NCBI RefSeq assembly: GCF_030915405.1
Contig: NZ_CP133262.1
Coordinates: 2,542,001-2,606,000, forward strand
Length of the DNA: 64,000 nt
DNA from: Neobacillus nitrireducens
Lineage (GTDB): Bacteria; Bacillota; Bacilli; Bacillales; Cytobacillaceae
Direction of reading: 5' to 3'
In this document: in pieces, positions 8,011 through 17,303 of the stretch
Layout of the letters: each line of letters opens with the position of its first letter
Position numbering within the stretch: position 1 is the stretch's first letter
The notes under the pieces: model-generated
What the model saw: only the letters and a program-made list of their open reading frames with translations
Database searches by the model: none
What the model was told of the DNA's origin: nothing
Program-made: the position numbers and the translations under genes

Positions 8011-8832
8011 TTAATGGTAAATACTTTTCATCATTCTTGCTTCCTCTTCCATATCAAGGATGACAAAGTTTAGTTTAATATCAGTTAATTGTCTAAATGA
8101 CTCCAATTCACTTTTTGAAATAAATCCTTTCATCATATAATGCATGAGACGGCCAATGTCCGGTTTCCCATATTCAATAAGTTTATTTATCGCTTGCTCA
8201 TCGGTTATTTTGCGACAATTATAGACGATTGGTTTTTGGATTCTTGCAACCGAGCCAAATTTATGTTTGATTTTTCCAATGAGAAACAGTTGCTGACATC
8301 GTTCCATTTGCTTCTTTAACGCCTCATACTCCCCTTCAGCGGCTCTTAACCACAGCCAATTTGCCCTTTTTCTTATGGATGCCTCTTCTAGATCTAATTC
8401 AATTTCCAGAGGTTCTTCCACTCTCACAAATTCTCTACCCGCCTTATTAAAAGAAGGCTTGATATAGTAGTTCGGTTTCTGACTATACGGTTTAAACAGC
8501 TCAAGCAAATCTGGATTCTTTTGAAACTTGGAGCTCGACAGCTTCGTTAGTTTCTGTAGGAGACCTCGATCGTACAAGTACTCATTTAAACCCAGATAAT
8601 CATAATTGAACTTCTTGACGGGTATAAATTTTGCTACTAAATTATTACCTATTTCATGCCTTTTGGTTTCATGATCCTTGAGATGCTGATAAATATTCCT
8701 ATTAAGGAGATCCTTTTCGTGTGAAAGGATTTTCAAACGCTTATAGAAGCCTGATTCAATAAATTCCTCCATAAGCCTACCGGCATTTTGGTTGATAGGA
8801 TCTACATTATCGATCGACAAAGCATCAGCCAT
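8011..8832 (-). CDS. Protein of unknown function, charged, about 273 residues
   Basis: I do not recognise a family. The protein is rich in charged and aromatic residues, with no signal peptide or membrane segment. It contains an acidic stretch (EEPLEIELDLEEASIRKRANW) and a basic middle region. The ATG at 8832 is chosen because GAGGTG lies 9 bases upstream; an earlier in-frame start at 8934 would add 34 residues without a good ribosome binding site. It stands alone between the HMA gene and a transporter gene. Confidence 0.6.
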   Translation of the reverse strand: MADALSIDNVDPINQNAGRLMEEFIESGFYKRLKILSHEKDLLNRNIYQHLKDHETKRHEIGNNLVAKFIPVKKFNYDYLGLNEYLYDRGLLQKLTKLSSSKFQKNPDLLELFKPYSQKPNYYIKPSFNKAGREFVRVEEPLEIELDLEEASIRKRANWLWLRAAEGEYEALKKQMERCQQLFLIGKIKHKFGSVARIQKPIVYNCRKITDEQAINKLIEYGKPDIGRLMHYMMKGFISKSELESFRQLTDIKLNFVILDMEEEARMMKSIYH

Positions 8833-9013
8833 TCTAACACACCTCACACCTGCTACCTCTAATGGGATTAACATTCCTAACCCCTCAACAGAATGATATT
8901 CCTCGATAAGAAAAAGAAAATTGATTTCAATCAAGTTCGCTTTGTTTTGTTATGGAACGATCACAAGACGAGATCCGGAATGTCAATTATGTAGTCGTTA
9001 AGGGGTATCTTAT

Positions 9014-9050
9014 CATAAAAAAGAACCGTTCCAATTTCCTGAAACGATTC
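9014..9050 (-). terminator. Terminator after the DUF606 transporter gene
   Basis: Stem GAATCGTT / AACGGTTC with one G-U pair, followed by TTTTTT on the minus strand. Confidence 0.7.
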
Positions 9051-9066
9051 CCTAGTAAACTTAAGA

Positions 9067-9570
9067 CTACTTTTGAATTTCGGAAACTTTATTCCCTTTC
9101 ACAAATGGCAAGGTAAACACCTTCTGTTTCTCACCGCTGCCGCCAAATTTAAAGACGATAATTCCGCCCACAATAACCAGCACACCCAGCAACTGATTGA
9201 AAGTAAACGGGACTTTCGTCAACCCCAGCCAGCCTAACGTATCCCCCAATAGAGCAAACAGGAGCTGAGAGGTCAACGCAATCGCGATGGCATACGTTGG
9301 TCCCAGCCGCTTAATCCCTTGGACGAGACAAACCACCACACCGACTCCAAGCAATCCACTGAACCAGTACCACAGCTTCATATTTTCTAAGTGAAATAAC
9401 TGTCTGCCTTCAAAGAGGAGGCCGAATGATAGCGAAGCGAGGAAGCCCATTCCTAATACCAAGGTAGTCGTTGCCCATGAACCCGCACGTTCATTGACCT
9501 TACTGTTAAAGATATTTTGCAAAGCTACCAGTGAACCGGCAATAATCGCAAACAATAATCCTAGAATCAT
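9067..9570 (-). CDS. DMT-superfamily transporter, DUF606 (YdcZ) type
   Basis: A 167-residue inner-membrane protein with about five hydrophobic segments; it starts MILGLLFAIIAGSLVALQNI and has NSKVNERAGSW after the first helix, typical of DUF606 half-size transporters. The substrate is unknown. It follows a Crp/Fnr regulator gene by 34 bases and pairs with a second DUF606 gene upstream (10330-10755). Such pairs are likely to act as heterodimers, which is inferred from the half-size and the pairing. Confidence 0.85.
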   Translation of the reverse strand: MILGLLFAIIAGSLVALQNIFNSKVNERAGSWATTTLVLGMGFLASLSFGLLFEGRQLFHLENMKLWYWFSGLLGVGVVVCLVQGIKRLGPTYAIAIALTSQLLFALLGDTLGWLGLTKVPFTFNQLLGVLVIVGGIIVFKFGGSGEKQKVFTLPFVKGNKVSEIQK

Positions 9571-9604
9571 CTGATTTCTCTCCCCTGTGTGCTATTTTTC
9601 AAGA

Positions 9605-10300
9605 TTACTCATAAATATTGTCTCCTGCGAGATCCCTTAATCCGTTCCGATCCTTCACCAGAATGGAACCTCGCTTCCGCTCAATTAGACCATCTTCGCA
9701 AAATTGGGTGATAACCCGATTTAAATGACGATAACTTGTTCCAATTAAATTGGCTGCATCCTTGATACTGATCCGCAGCTGGTCTTTATCATCTGTATCT
9801 AATTCGTCAAAGGATACAGACAAGAGATAACTAGCCAAGCGCACTTCAACGGGATACATAATATTAAAGCTCATCGAATTGTTCTTCAGATGGAATTTTT
9901 TCGTAATAATATCCAATAAAAATTGCAGAAGCGGGGCATGGTCGCTTCCATATTTCTTCAACCAGCGATGGTGAATACCAATCATACAGACCGAAGATAC
10001 CGCCTCCACCGTGTTAATAATATCAATGCCGCGGACATACTCAATATCCCCGATCACTTCCAGTGGTTTTTTAAAAGAAAGAATTAGTGTTTTTCCCTCA
10101 GGCGAGCTGGTATAGATTTTGACTTTTCCTTTAACAAGGACATACAAATTCTGTGAAGTCTCCCCTTGAGAACAGATGAGTTCCCCTTGGTCAAAGCCGA
10201 CCAGCGATAAATGCGGAATCAACGGTTCATGAAATATCGAATCTAGTTGATAGGTTTTCATATAAGCGAGCAATTGCTCCTGATCGTTTAGTTCCTTCAC
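9605..10300 (-). CDS. Crp/Fnr-family regulator, YeiL-like
   Basis: A 231-residue regulator: cyclic-nucleotide-binding-type beta barrel (about 20-130), long dimerisation helix, and C-terminal helix-turn-helix (DAANLIGTSYRHLNRVITQF). It lacks an FNR-type N-terminal cysteine cluster. It starts with GTG after GGAGGTG. It is sandwiched between two DUF606 transporter genes with spacings of about 30 bases, so it probably controls them. A perfect 14-base palindrome at 10817-10830 is a candidate target. Confidence 0.85.
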   Translation of the reverse strand: MKELNDQEQLLAYMKTYQLDSIFHEPLIPHLSLVGFDQGELICSQGETSQNLYVLVKGKVKIYTSSPEGKTLILSFKKPLEVIGDIEYVRGIDIINTVEAVSSVCMIGIHHRWLKKYGSDHAPLLQFLLDIITKKFHLKNNSMSFNIMYPVEVRLASYLLSVSFDELDTDDKDQLRISIKDAANLIGTSYRHLNRVITQFCEDGLIERKRGSILVKDRNGLRDLAGDNIYE

Positions 10301-10329
10301 TCGGATTCACCTCCGCCTTTCACCTGCGA

Positions 10330-10755
10330 TTATGACCTTAGGATGACCACACCAGCGATCATCATCCCGATACCAATCAATTGTGGCAACTTCATCTTCT
10401 GCTTCTCCAGGCCGAACCAACCGTTACTGTCTATAATAAATGTTAAGGTTAGCTGAGCAATCAGGATGGCCGATATACTAAGGGTCACGCCAATCCTCTG
10501 AATAGAGGTGACATTGCTAAAAATAACAATCGCCGCAAAGGCGCCCCCAATTAAATATAATGGCTTCACTTGTTTGAAGTCCTTCCAATTACTATCTCGA
10601 ACGAACATTAAGATGATGAAGGCCATGATAAAACCAGTGAACTGGGTAATGGTCGCTGCTTGCCAGGTGCCAATGTCTTCGCTAATCCGTGTATTGGCAA
10701 TCCCTTGCAGGGTAATAAAGGCCCCGCCTATAAATGCAAAGATAAATCCCTTCAT
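10330..10755 (-). CDS. DMT-superfamily transporter, DUF606 type, second subunit
   Basis: A 141-residue membrane protein with five predicted hydrophobic segments (MKGFIFAFIGGAFITLQGIA at the start, LIGIGMMIAGVVIL at the end). It is homologous to the 9067-9570 product. It is first in the leftward set transporter-regulator-transporter. The ATG follows AGGGGAGA. Nothing indicates its substrate. Confidence 0.83.
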   Translation of the reverse strand: MKGFIFAFIGGAFITLQGIANTRISEDIGTWQAATITQFTGFIMAFIILMFVRDSNWKDFKQVKPLYLIGGAFAAIVIFSNVTSIQRIGVTLSISAILIAQLTLTFIIDSNGWFGLEKQKMKLPQLIGIGMMIAGVVILRS

Positions 10756-10785
10756 TATTTTCTCCCCTAATTTAGATTTCTCTTT

Positions 10786-10830
10786 ATATTAAAGGATAAT
10801 TCCAAGTAGTTTGGATAGGACATATGTCCT
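10786..10830 (-). promoter_or_regulatory. Crp-type palindrome and promoter before the DUF606 genes
   Basis: The 14-base palindrome AGGACATATGTCCT (10817-10830) lies about 44 bases upstream of the start predicted from a TAATAT -10 (10786-10791); no good -35 is seen. It sits in the divergent interval with the CynX-type permease gene and may serve either gene. Confidence 0.45.
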
Positions 10831-10926
10831 CAAATTGTAAAAATTTTGGAGGACGACACATTCTTCTCTCGTTCCGTCCACTATGATATACTGGAGAAAG
10901 TTTGTTTTAAGAGTGGGGGTTTATTA

Positions 10927-12132
10927 TTGGAGTTACTTAAATCAAAATCATATACACAAACGAAATCAACCTATACATTTTGGCTCGTTGCTGGCATTAT
11001 TCTCGTAGCATTTAATTTACGCCCAGCTATCACTTCATTAGGTCCGTTAGTTGGAATGATTCAGAAGGATGTTGGACTTGCCCATTGGAGTGCGGGTTTA
11101 TTAATGAGTTTACCCTTACTTGTCTTTTCCATCATGTCACCCATCGTTCCAAAGATCGCCAATCGGTTAACTAATGAGCTGACTTTGCTTGCAGGTTTAT
11201 TCTTACTTTTAATCGGAATAGGTCTAAGATTCATTCCGATGACATTTTTCCTATTTACAGGGACACTTTTTGTTGGAGTGGGTATAGCCGTCGGAAATGT
11301 TCTTTTGCCCGCCGTTGCGAAGGAAAAATTCCCACAGAAATTTGGTCTTATGACAAGTGTTTATTCCACCTCAATGGGATTATTCGCATCCTTTGCGTCA
11401 GGTGTTAGTGTTCCATTAGCAGTCGACATGGACCTGGGGTGGCAGGGGGCATTAATTGTCTGGGGAATTCCGGTCCTCTTAGCTATCTTGGTGTGGGCCT
11501 TTATTTTTAAAAACAGTCATGGAAGTCAATCCGAAATAAAAAGGATGGGTTCGAGCACTACTCAAATGTGGCGTTCCCCGCTCGCTTGGCAAATCGCCGT
11601 TTTTATGGGGCTTCAGTCTTTTTTATTTTATGTAACGATTTCCTGGTTACCAGAAATCCTTCATAGTCATGGAATGAGTATGGCGACCGCCGGGTGGATG
11701 CTTTCCATCTCCCAATTAGTCGGATTACCATTCAGTTTCTTCATCCCTGTCATTGCTGGACGTTTTCAATCACAAAAATGGATAGCCATGATATTAAGCA
11801 TGTGCTCATTTATTGGTTTCGGGGGATTACTGTTTGGCTCATCCTATCCGATCTTAATCCTGAGTATTATTTTCATTGGAATTGCCTTGGGAGGAATCTT
11901 TCCATTATCGCTAACCTATATCGGACTTCGCACGAAGAATGCCCGTCAGGCAGCAGAGTTATCTGGAATGGCACAATCTTCCGGCTATATCCTTGCAGCC
12001 GTGGGTCCCTTTTTTATTGGGTTTTTATTTGATAAGACCCATGTATGGACCGTTCCACTTAGCGTACTCATCCTTATTTCTACAGTTGTTATGGTATTTG
12101 GTATGTTAGCAGGTCGCAATCGATATATTTAA
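10927..12132 (+). CDS. MFS permease, CynX/NimT family
   Basis: A cytoplasmic-membrane transporter of about 401 residues with twelve hydrophobic segments. The N-terminal FNLRPAITSLGPLVG is characteristic of CynX/NimT permeases (cyanate or 2-nitroimidazole transporters). The TTG at 10927 follows GTGGGGG; an earlier in-frame TTG adds 27 non-homologous residues. It is divergent from the DUF606 set and ends at a bidirectional terminator. The true substrate is unknown. Confidence 0.85.
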   Translation: MELLKSKSYTQTKSTYTFWLVAGIILVAFNLRPAITSLGPLVGMIQKDVGLAHWSAGLLMSLPLLVFSIMSPIVPKIANRLTNELTLLAGLFLLLIGIGLRFIPMTFFLFTGTLFVGVGIAVGNVLLPAVAKEKFPQKFGLMTSVYSTSMGLFASFASGVSVPLAVDMDLGWQGALIVWGIPVLLAILVWAFIFKNSHGSQSEIKRMGSSTTQMWRSPLAWQIAVFMGLQSFLFYVTISWLPEILHSHGMSMATAGWMLSISQLVGLPFSFFIPVIAGRFQSQKWIAMILSMCSFIGFGGLLFGSSYPILILSIIFIGIALGGIFPLSLTYIGLRTKNARQAAELSGMAQSSGYILAAVGPFFIGFLFDKTHVWTVPLSVLILISTVVMVFGMLAGRNRYI

Positions 12133-12161
12133 AAAGCGAACAGTGTCACTGCTCGCTTTTT
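12131..12161. terminator. Bidirectional terminator between convergent permease genes
   Basis: AAAAAGCGA...TCGCTTTTT encloses an inner CAGTG/CACTG stem, with A and T runs on both sides. It serves the converging genes ending at 12132 and 12171. Confidence 0.85.
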
Positions 12162-12170
12162 ACTTTATTT

Positions 12171-13472
12171 CTAGATAACATTGGTTGAATTCACATCTAA
12201 TAAGGCGGAACTTTCAGTTTTCTTAGGACGGACGGCCAGCCAAACTAATCCACCGAAAGCAAGAAGAATCAGCCCGCATAACTGGAACGCGTACTGGAAC
12301 CCAACGGCTGGATTTGCTGAGTGTTCAATGAAATAACCTGTTACATAGGGTCCGACAATCCCTCCCAACGAAGTAAGCGCCATAAACCATCCTTGAATTT
12401 TACCTTGATGTTTAGGTGAAACCAAATCTACTAGAATTGCAGGTCCCATAACCAAGGTAATACATCCAAACGTCAAACCAAGTGATAATAAAACAATAGC
12501 AAGAATATTAGAGCTGACCATGGCTCCAACAAAGTAACTGACTGCTCCGGCTAACATGACTGGTCCAAGGACAAAAATTCGTCCCTTTACCATACTTTTC
12601 GTCTTATGATAAAGTCGGTCAGAAATGGTTGAAAAGATTATTTGAGATAGGGTAATCATAATCCAAGGCAAGGCTACAACAATTTTTAAAGTACCTTCGC
12701 TTAGATGGCGGACATTTTCTAAATAATTGGGAAGCCAATTCAGCCCAATCGTAAAGGACCAATACGTAGCAAAACCACATAGGGCAACTAAGATGAAATT
12801 TTTCGAAAACAAGACAGAGGTGAATTTTGTTTCAGTTTGAATAGTTGATAACTGTGCACTGCCTTTTGTGGCAACAAGTTCAGTATCTGTAACTGCCTTC
12901 TCTTTTGCAATCCATAACCACACGATAATCCAAAGAAAGCCTACTACCCCAGTTGAAATAAACGCCGAACGCCAGCCATAATTTATGATGAGGTGCATTA
13001 AGGCAGGGGCTGAAATGGCAACACCAAGCGGTCCGCCAACTGAGACTAATGTTAACCCAATCCCCAACTTTTCTTTAGGAAGATACTTTGAAGCTGCTGT
13101 CATCGCTAATGCGTAAGACGGGCCTTCCCCAGCCCCTAAAATGATTCGGGTTACCAATAAATAAGTAAAACTGCTGACAAAGATTGTTGAGAATTGAACG
13201 ATGGACCATATTGCGACCATACCGGCAATGACCTTTTTCGCTCCTATTTTATCCGCAAGACTGCCGCCTAAAATAGCTGAAAGCGAATATAGTAAGAAGA
13301 AAACACTCCCAACAACTCCCCATTGCTCGGGCGATAAGCCTAATTCCTTGATAATGGATACTGAAGCAAATCCAATAATCGCCTTATCGGCATTACTAAT
13401 GACCGTTAATAAAAATAACAAGAAGATGATCACCCATGTTTTTTTTGATACTTCATTTTTCTTCTTTTCCAT
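12171..13472 (-). CDS. MFS transporter, anion:cation symporter type
   Basis: A twelve-segment permease of about 433 residues. The first helix (VIIFLLFLLTVISNADKAIIG), the NADKA motif and GGSLADKIGAKKV after helix 2 place it near the ACS family that carries aromatic and sugar acids. It is the last gene of the leftward aromatic operon and probably imports the growth substrate. The ATG at 13472 has an excellent AAGGAGG site; the longer reading adds 22 unlikely residues. Confidence 0.85.
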   Translation of the reverse strand: MEKKKNEVSKKTWVIIFLLFLLTVISNADKAIIGFASVSIIKELGLSPEQWGVVGSVFFLLYSLSAILGGSLADKIGAKKVIAGMVAIWSIVQFSTIFVSSFTYLLVTRIILGAGEGPSYALAMTAASKYLPKEKLGIGLTLVSVGGPLGVAISAPALMHLIINYGWRSAFISTGVVGFLWIIVWLWIAKEKAVTDTELVATKGSAQLSTIQTETKFTSVLFSKNFILVALCGFATYWSFTIGLNWLPNYLENVRHLSEGTLKIVVALPWIMITLSQIIFSTISDRLYHKTKSMVKGRIFVLGPVMLAGAVSYFVGAMVSSNILAIVLLSLGLTFGCITLVMGPAILVDLVSPKHQGKIQGWFMALTSLGGIVGPYVTGYFIEHSANPAVGFQYAFQLCGLILLAFGGLVWLAVRPKKTESSALLDVNSTNVI

Positions 13473-13578
13473 AAAGGACCTCCTTAAAATTTCACCCTTT
13501 TCCCTCGTTCGTAATCCTACCGGTTCACGCAATTTCAAGGCCCTTCCTCCCTAATAACGGAAAGATCCTTTTAGGTAT

Positions 13579-14370
13579 TTACTTAAAGGTAACTTCCACC
13601 TTACCAATATGTGAAAACCCTGCAGTAAACCGATCCCCTTTTTCCGCCACCACCGCTGCAGATAGTGCCCCTGATAAAATCACTTCTCCAGCTTTTAGAA
13701 CGACATTGTATTCGGATAACTTATTTGCTAGCCAGGCCACACATTTAGCAGGATGCCCGAGTACATCTGAACCATATCCTGTATTGATCAGGACACCATT
13801 TTTAAACAAATTCATTTCAATCGATGGTAAGTCGAGATCCGTTAACGAGAATCGCTCATCACCAATCACAAACAATCCACTGGATGCATTATCAGCAATC
13901 GTGTCTGCTAAGGTAATCTTCCAGTCAGTTATCCGGCTGTCAACGATTTCTAAGGCTGGGGAAATATACTCTGTCGCCTCAAGGACTTCCTCGATAGTTA
14001 CAGAGGGACCCTTCAAATCCTTGCGGAGGACAAAGGCAATCTCGCCTTCAACCTTTGGCTGGAACAAGTCATCTAAATGGATGATTCCGCTATTACTTAC
14101 TTCCATGGAGTTCAATAAATGACCGTAATCCGGCTGGTCTACACCTAGCAACTGCTGCATGGCAACAGAGGTTAAACCAATTTTTTTCCCAACGATACGC
14201 TCGCCGCTCCCAACCTTCTCATTAATTGCGAGAAGTTGAACTTGATACGCCTCATCAACGGATAATTCTGGATACATATCAGAAAGTGGTATAATCGATT
14301 GCTTAGCAGCTTCTGCCTGCTGCAAAAGTTCATATACATGTTGAACTCGATGAATGACTTGACTGCTCAT
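13579..14370 (-). CDS. 2-keto-4-pentenoate / 2-oxohept-enedioate hydratase family enzyme
   Basis: Hydrates the 2-hydroxyalka-2,4-dienoate left after C-C bond hydrolysis in meta-cleavage pathways (MhpD/HpaH family). About 263 residues, with GKKIGLTS near residue 60, PKVEGEIAFVL carrying metal-ligand acidic residues, PALEIVDSRI, and the terminal GKVEVTF. The ATG at 14370 follows AAAGGAG. It lies downstream of the hydrolase and dioxygenase genes. The next enzymes (aldolase and acylating aldehyde dehydrogenase) are not in this cluster. Confidence 0.88.
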   Translation of the reverse strand: MSSQVIHRVQHVYELLQQAEAAKQSIIPLSDMYPELSVDEAYQVQLLAINEKVGSGERIVGKKIGLTSVAMQQLLGVDQPDYGHLLNSMEVSNSGIIHLDDLFQPKVEGEIAFVLRKDLKGPSVTIEEVLEATEYISPALEIVDSRITDWKITLADTIADNASSGLFVIGDERFSLTDLDLPSIEMNLFKNGVLINTGYGSDVLGHPAKCVAWLANKLSEYNVVLKAGEVILSGALSAAVVAEKGDRFTAGFSHIGKVEVTFK

Positions 14371-14470
14371 AGAAAACACTCCTTTAACAAAAATAGAGAG
14401 CACTTTTTCATAGATTCAAAATCATGTTAAACTACGAATCATTGAATAGCGCTCTCAAAGGTTGGTCTGA

Positions 14471-15361
14471 TTATTTGGTTACGAATGCTGTTTCATCTTG
14501 TTTAGTAGCTTTCTTTTCGCTTTTTAATAAGAAGTCTATTAATACAGTGTTAAACTCTTCTGGTTTCTCCCATTGCGGCCAGTGTCCGGCGTCTTTGATG
14601 ACAACCAACTCACTATTTGGAATCATATCCTGTATCGGTTTGGCTTCTTCAACAGTGGAAGTTGGGTCATGGTCTGTCCATGCTAACAATGTCGGAACAT
14701 TGATTTTACCGCACCAAGATGGGTCCCAGCTGAACAGCTTTCTAACTTCGATATCCTGCAGGCAGACGATATGATGTACCGCCTCTTGATAAGAGGGCTG
14801 TGTATAGATTTTGTAACGAGATTCAATTAATTCATCGGTTACTTGGCTCTTATCATACATTAACCACTGAAGTCTTGTTTTGACATTTTCATAGTTGGCT
14901 TCAAGAACCGCTTTTAACGTGGAATCCTTCAGCTTTTGCATAACTTCAGGTTTGTTATTAACATTTCCTGGCGTGTTTAACACCATGGCTTTCACATATT
15001 CCGGATAATCTGCCGCAAACCACGCAGCGACCCAGCCCCCTAATGATTCCCCTGAAAGATATACCTTTGATAACCCTAATGCTTGAATAACGCCCAATAA
15101 ATGCTCACTATAATAATCAATTCCGTATGGGCGATTTGGTTTGGCTGTGTAGCCGTGTCCTACCATATCAATGCAGATTACTCGGAAATGCTCACTTAAC
15201 CCTCGGATGTTTCGGGCATATGCCTCAATATGACCGCCAGTACCATGAAGCAAAATCAATGGCTCCCCTGTTCCAGCTTCTAGTACTCTCGTTTTAATAT
15301 CATTTGCATTAATATAATAGAGTTTATATTCCAAATCAGCTAAGTCTGTCCAAATTGTCAT
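14471..15361 (-). CDS. Alpha/beta hydrolase, meta-cleavage product (C-C bond) hydrolase
   Basis: A 296-residue serine hydrolase resembling MhpC/BphD/HsaD, which split ring-fission products. The oxyanion region is LLHGTGGHIEAY, the nucleophile elbow is GESLGG (Ser106), and the last histidine is in DAGHWPQWEKPEEF. It lies 100 bases after the extradiol dioxygenase gene and 100 before the hydratase gene, the order expected for sequential steps. The exact substrate side chain cannot be told from sequence. Confidence 0.88.
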   Translation of the reverse strand: MTIWTDLADLEYKLYYINANDIKTRVLEAGTGEPLILLHGTGGHIEAYARNIRGLSEHFRVICIDMVGHGYTAKPNRPYGIDYYSEHLLGVIQALGLSKVYLSGESLGGWVAAWFAADYPEYVKAMVLNTPGNVNNKPEVMQKLKDSTLKAVLEANYENVKTRLQWLMYDKSQVTDELIESRYKIYTQPSYQEAVHHIVCLQDIEVRKLFSWDPSWCGKINVPTLLAWTDHDPTSTVEEAKPIQDMIPNSELVVIKDAGHWPQWEKPEEFNTVLIDFLLKSEKKATKQDETAFVTK

Positions 15362-15460
15362 CTATAAATCGCTCCTTTTTTTAATAATACTGATATCGAT
15401 GGAGATTCACCGCCTCCTCCACTGAAGTACCAATCCTGCCTTCTACAAGTAATGAGTTGA

Positions 15461-16444
15461 TTAAATGTTGACCTCGTATGGTGTTGAATTCTTTGGATTG
15501 GTTTGCTCAACCGGCTGTTTAAACTGAACAATCGCCATACCTGTTACCCATTCTGGAATGGGCTCATAGCAAGCAACACTTGCCTCAAAGCTTTGCAATA
15601 CACCAAGCAGGACCAGCCAGTTGCGAATTTCTTGTCCGCCGTTTCCTAAGTGTTCCTCGATATAATCAGCACTCCAGTTTCTTAATGCCGGATAATCCTT
15701 TTCGGTAATCAAGCGTAAAAACTCTCGGTCTATTTGCTCGTTAACTGGACCAGATTTAATTCGTGTGACATTTGTTTCCCTTAATTTTAAATATTCGTCA
15801 AGCTGGTCTATTTCCTGGCGGCCATTTTTCAACACCTGGATTAACGATTGATCCTCTGGTCTTTCACTCTCAATCTTTGGAATCGGCACCCAGTGAGATA
15901 AACCACCCGAAGCGACAATCGCCACCTTCAAATCGGTATCCCATGATTCGATCGCTTTACGGATCACTTCGCCGACTTGGAAACATCGGTCCATCGTTGG
16001 CAGCGGCGGCGCCGACGTATTTACAGCAATTGGCACTACTGGAATTTTTAAATCAGAATTTAAAAAATAAATTCCTTGGGTATGGCCGTGATCGACTTTC
16101 ATTTTTAACGTAAAAGCAAAATCAATATTGTTTTCCAAGCTAGAATGAAGGATATGCTTGGCTAAATCTTGCTGAACAGGGATTTTGTATTTTGGCAGCT
16201 GCCAGTCTCCCCAGCCTTCACACTCGCCAACCCCAATCGTAAACGAAGGCATATGATCGTAAAAATAACTATTAAAATGATCATCAGATACTAATACAAT
16301 CACATCGGCTTCTGTATCTTCGAGATACTGCTTCATTTCAGCCGCCGTTTGGAGAAAGCGCTGTCCCTTTTCTCCTCCTCCCGCTTCATTAGTCATGATC
16401 ATCGGACTGTGCGACATTGCAACCCCGGCAATAATTTTAGCCAT
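15461..16444 (-). CDS. Class III (LigB-type) extradiol ring-cleavage dioxygenase
   Basis: A non-haem iron dioxygenase of 327 residues that would open a catechol-type ring. The N-terminus MAKIIAGVAMSHSPMI has the first histidine ligand; VLVSDDHFNSYF and DHGHTQG match LigB-fold active-site segments, and VAIVASGGLSHW follows. The family includes MhpB (2,3-dihydroxyphenylpropionate dioxygenase). It sits between the FAD-synthetase-like gene and the hydrolase gene. Confidence 0.88.
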   Translation of the reverse strand: MAKIIAGVAMSHSPMIMTNEAGGGEKGQRFLQTAAEMKQYLEDTEADVIVLVSDDHFNSYFYDHMPSFTIGVGECEGWGDWQLPKYKIPVQQDLAKHILHSSLENNIDFAFTLKMKVDHGHTQGIYFLNSDLKIPVVPIAVNTSAPPLPTMDRCFQVGEVIRKAIESWDTDLKVAIVASGGLSHWVPIPKIESERPEDQSLIQVLKNGRQEIDQLDEYLKLRETNVTRIKSGPVNEQIDREFLRLITEKDYPALRNWSADYIEEHLGNGGQEIRNWLVLLGVLQSFEASVACYEPIPEWVTGMAIVQFKQPVEQTNPKNSTPYEVNI

Positions 16445-16466
16445 TCGATCATCTCCTTTTTAGTTT

Positions 16467-17282
16467 TTAAGATATCCGTAGTTTCCTAGATTCATCAATT
16501 TGTTTCTCCCAGACAATCGCTAGTTTTCCTTTTAAAAATAAGGGAATATCATCCGTACATTTGAGTGTTGTGCCATCGTTCATAACAGTGACTTCTGTTG
16601 GGATCGAACCGCTGCGATTTTCAAGTGTCACTCGATAGTTGCCTGGACCTGGAAGCGTATAATACGGATACAGAATGAATTCCGCTCCATTCCATTCGCA
16701 CTTTGTTTCGTAGAAATGACCGAGTAAATCAGGCAGTTCCGCCACCCTCCCGTTTAACAGCCGTTCGCGAATACAGGTGGAACTGATTTTCTCGCCCCTA
16801 AGATCTACCTTAGCTACCTTCGTAACATCAATCCGGCCACTGGAGTCGTGCTTTAACCGATCCATATTTCCGGCACCACGAACGCCATAGGAAAAGTCAA
16901 ATCCGGCCACTGCATGAACGACACCTAGTCCATTCAAGTATTGAGCAACAAACTGTTCTGGCACTAGTCCGGCAAACTCCTTATCAAATTCCACTATATA
17001 AAACGTTTCGACTCCCATACTCCGAAGTTTTGCCTCCCTTTCAGCAAGCGGCATTAAATAATGGACGTGAATTTTCCCATTAGAGATAACAGTCTTCGGG
17101 TGAGGGAAGAAGCTCATGACAGCTAGTGGTACCTGTTTTTCCCTTGCCTTTTGATAGGCAGTGTGGATAACTGCACAATGTCCATGATGGAGACCGTCGA
17201 AACAACCAAGTGCCATCACATTTGGCCTCGCCTTTTTCTGCCATTCTGCCAAATTACTCCGGTTTACACGAATTGTTTCCAT
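16467..17282 (-). CDS. FAD synthetase-like protein (RibF paralogue)
   Basis: The N-terminal half is an FMN adenylyltransferase domain: ALGCFDGLHHGHCAVI holds the nucleotidyltransferase HxGH signature, and SSTCIRERLLNGRV is the conserved distal motif. The C-terminal third resembles the flavokinase barrel but lacks the PTAN-type motif, and at 271 residues the protein is shorter than typical RibF. It may therefore make FAD from FMN without riboflavin kinase activity. It lies inside the flavin-monooxygenase operon, so the likely role is local flavin supply. The housekeeping ribF would be elsewhere. Confidence 0.82.
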   Translation of the reverse strand: METIRVNRSNLAEWQKKARPNVMALGCFDGLHHGHCAVIHTAYQKAREKQVPLAVMSFFPHPKTVISNGKIHVHYLMPLAEREAKLRSMGVETFYIVEFDKEFAGLVPEQFVAQYLNGLGVVHAVAGFDFSYGVRGAGNMDRLKHDSSGRIDVTKVAKVDLRGEKISSTCIRERLLNGRVAELPDLLGHFYETKCEWNGAEFILYPYYTLPGPGNYRVTLENRSGSIPTEVTVMNDGTTLKCTDDIPLFLKGKLAIVWEKQIDESRKLRIS

Positions 17283-17303
17283 AACAGTCTCCTTTCATCT
17301 TCC

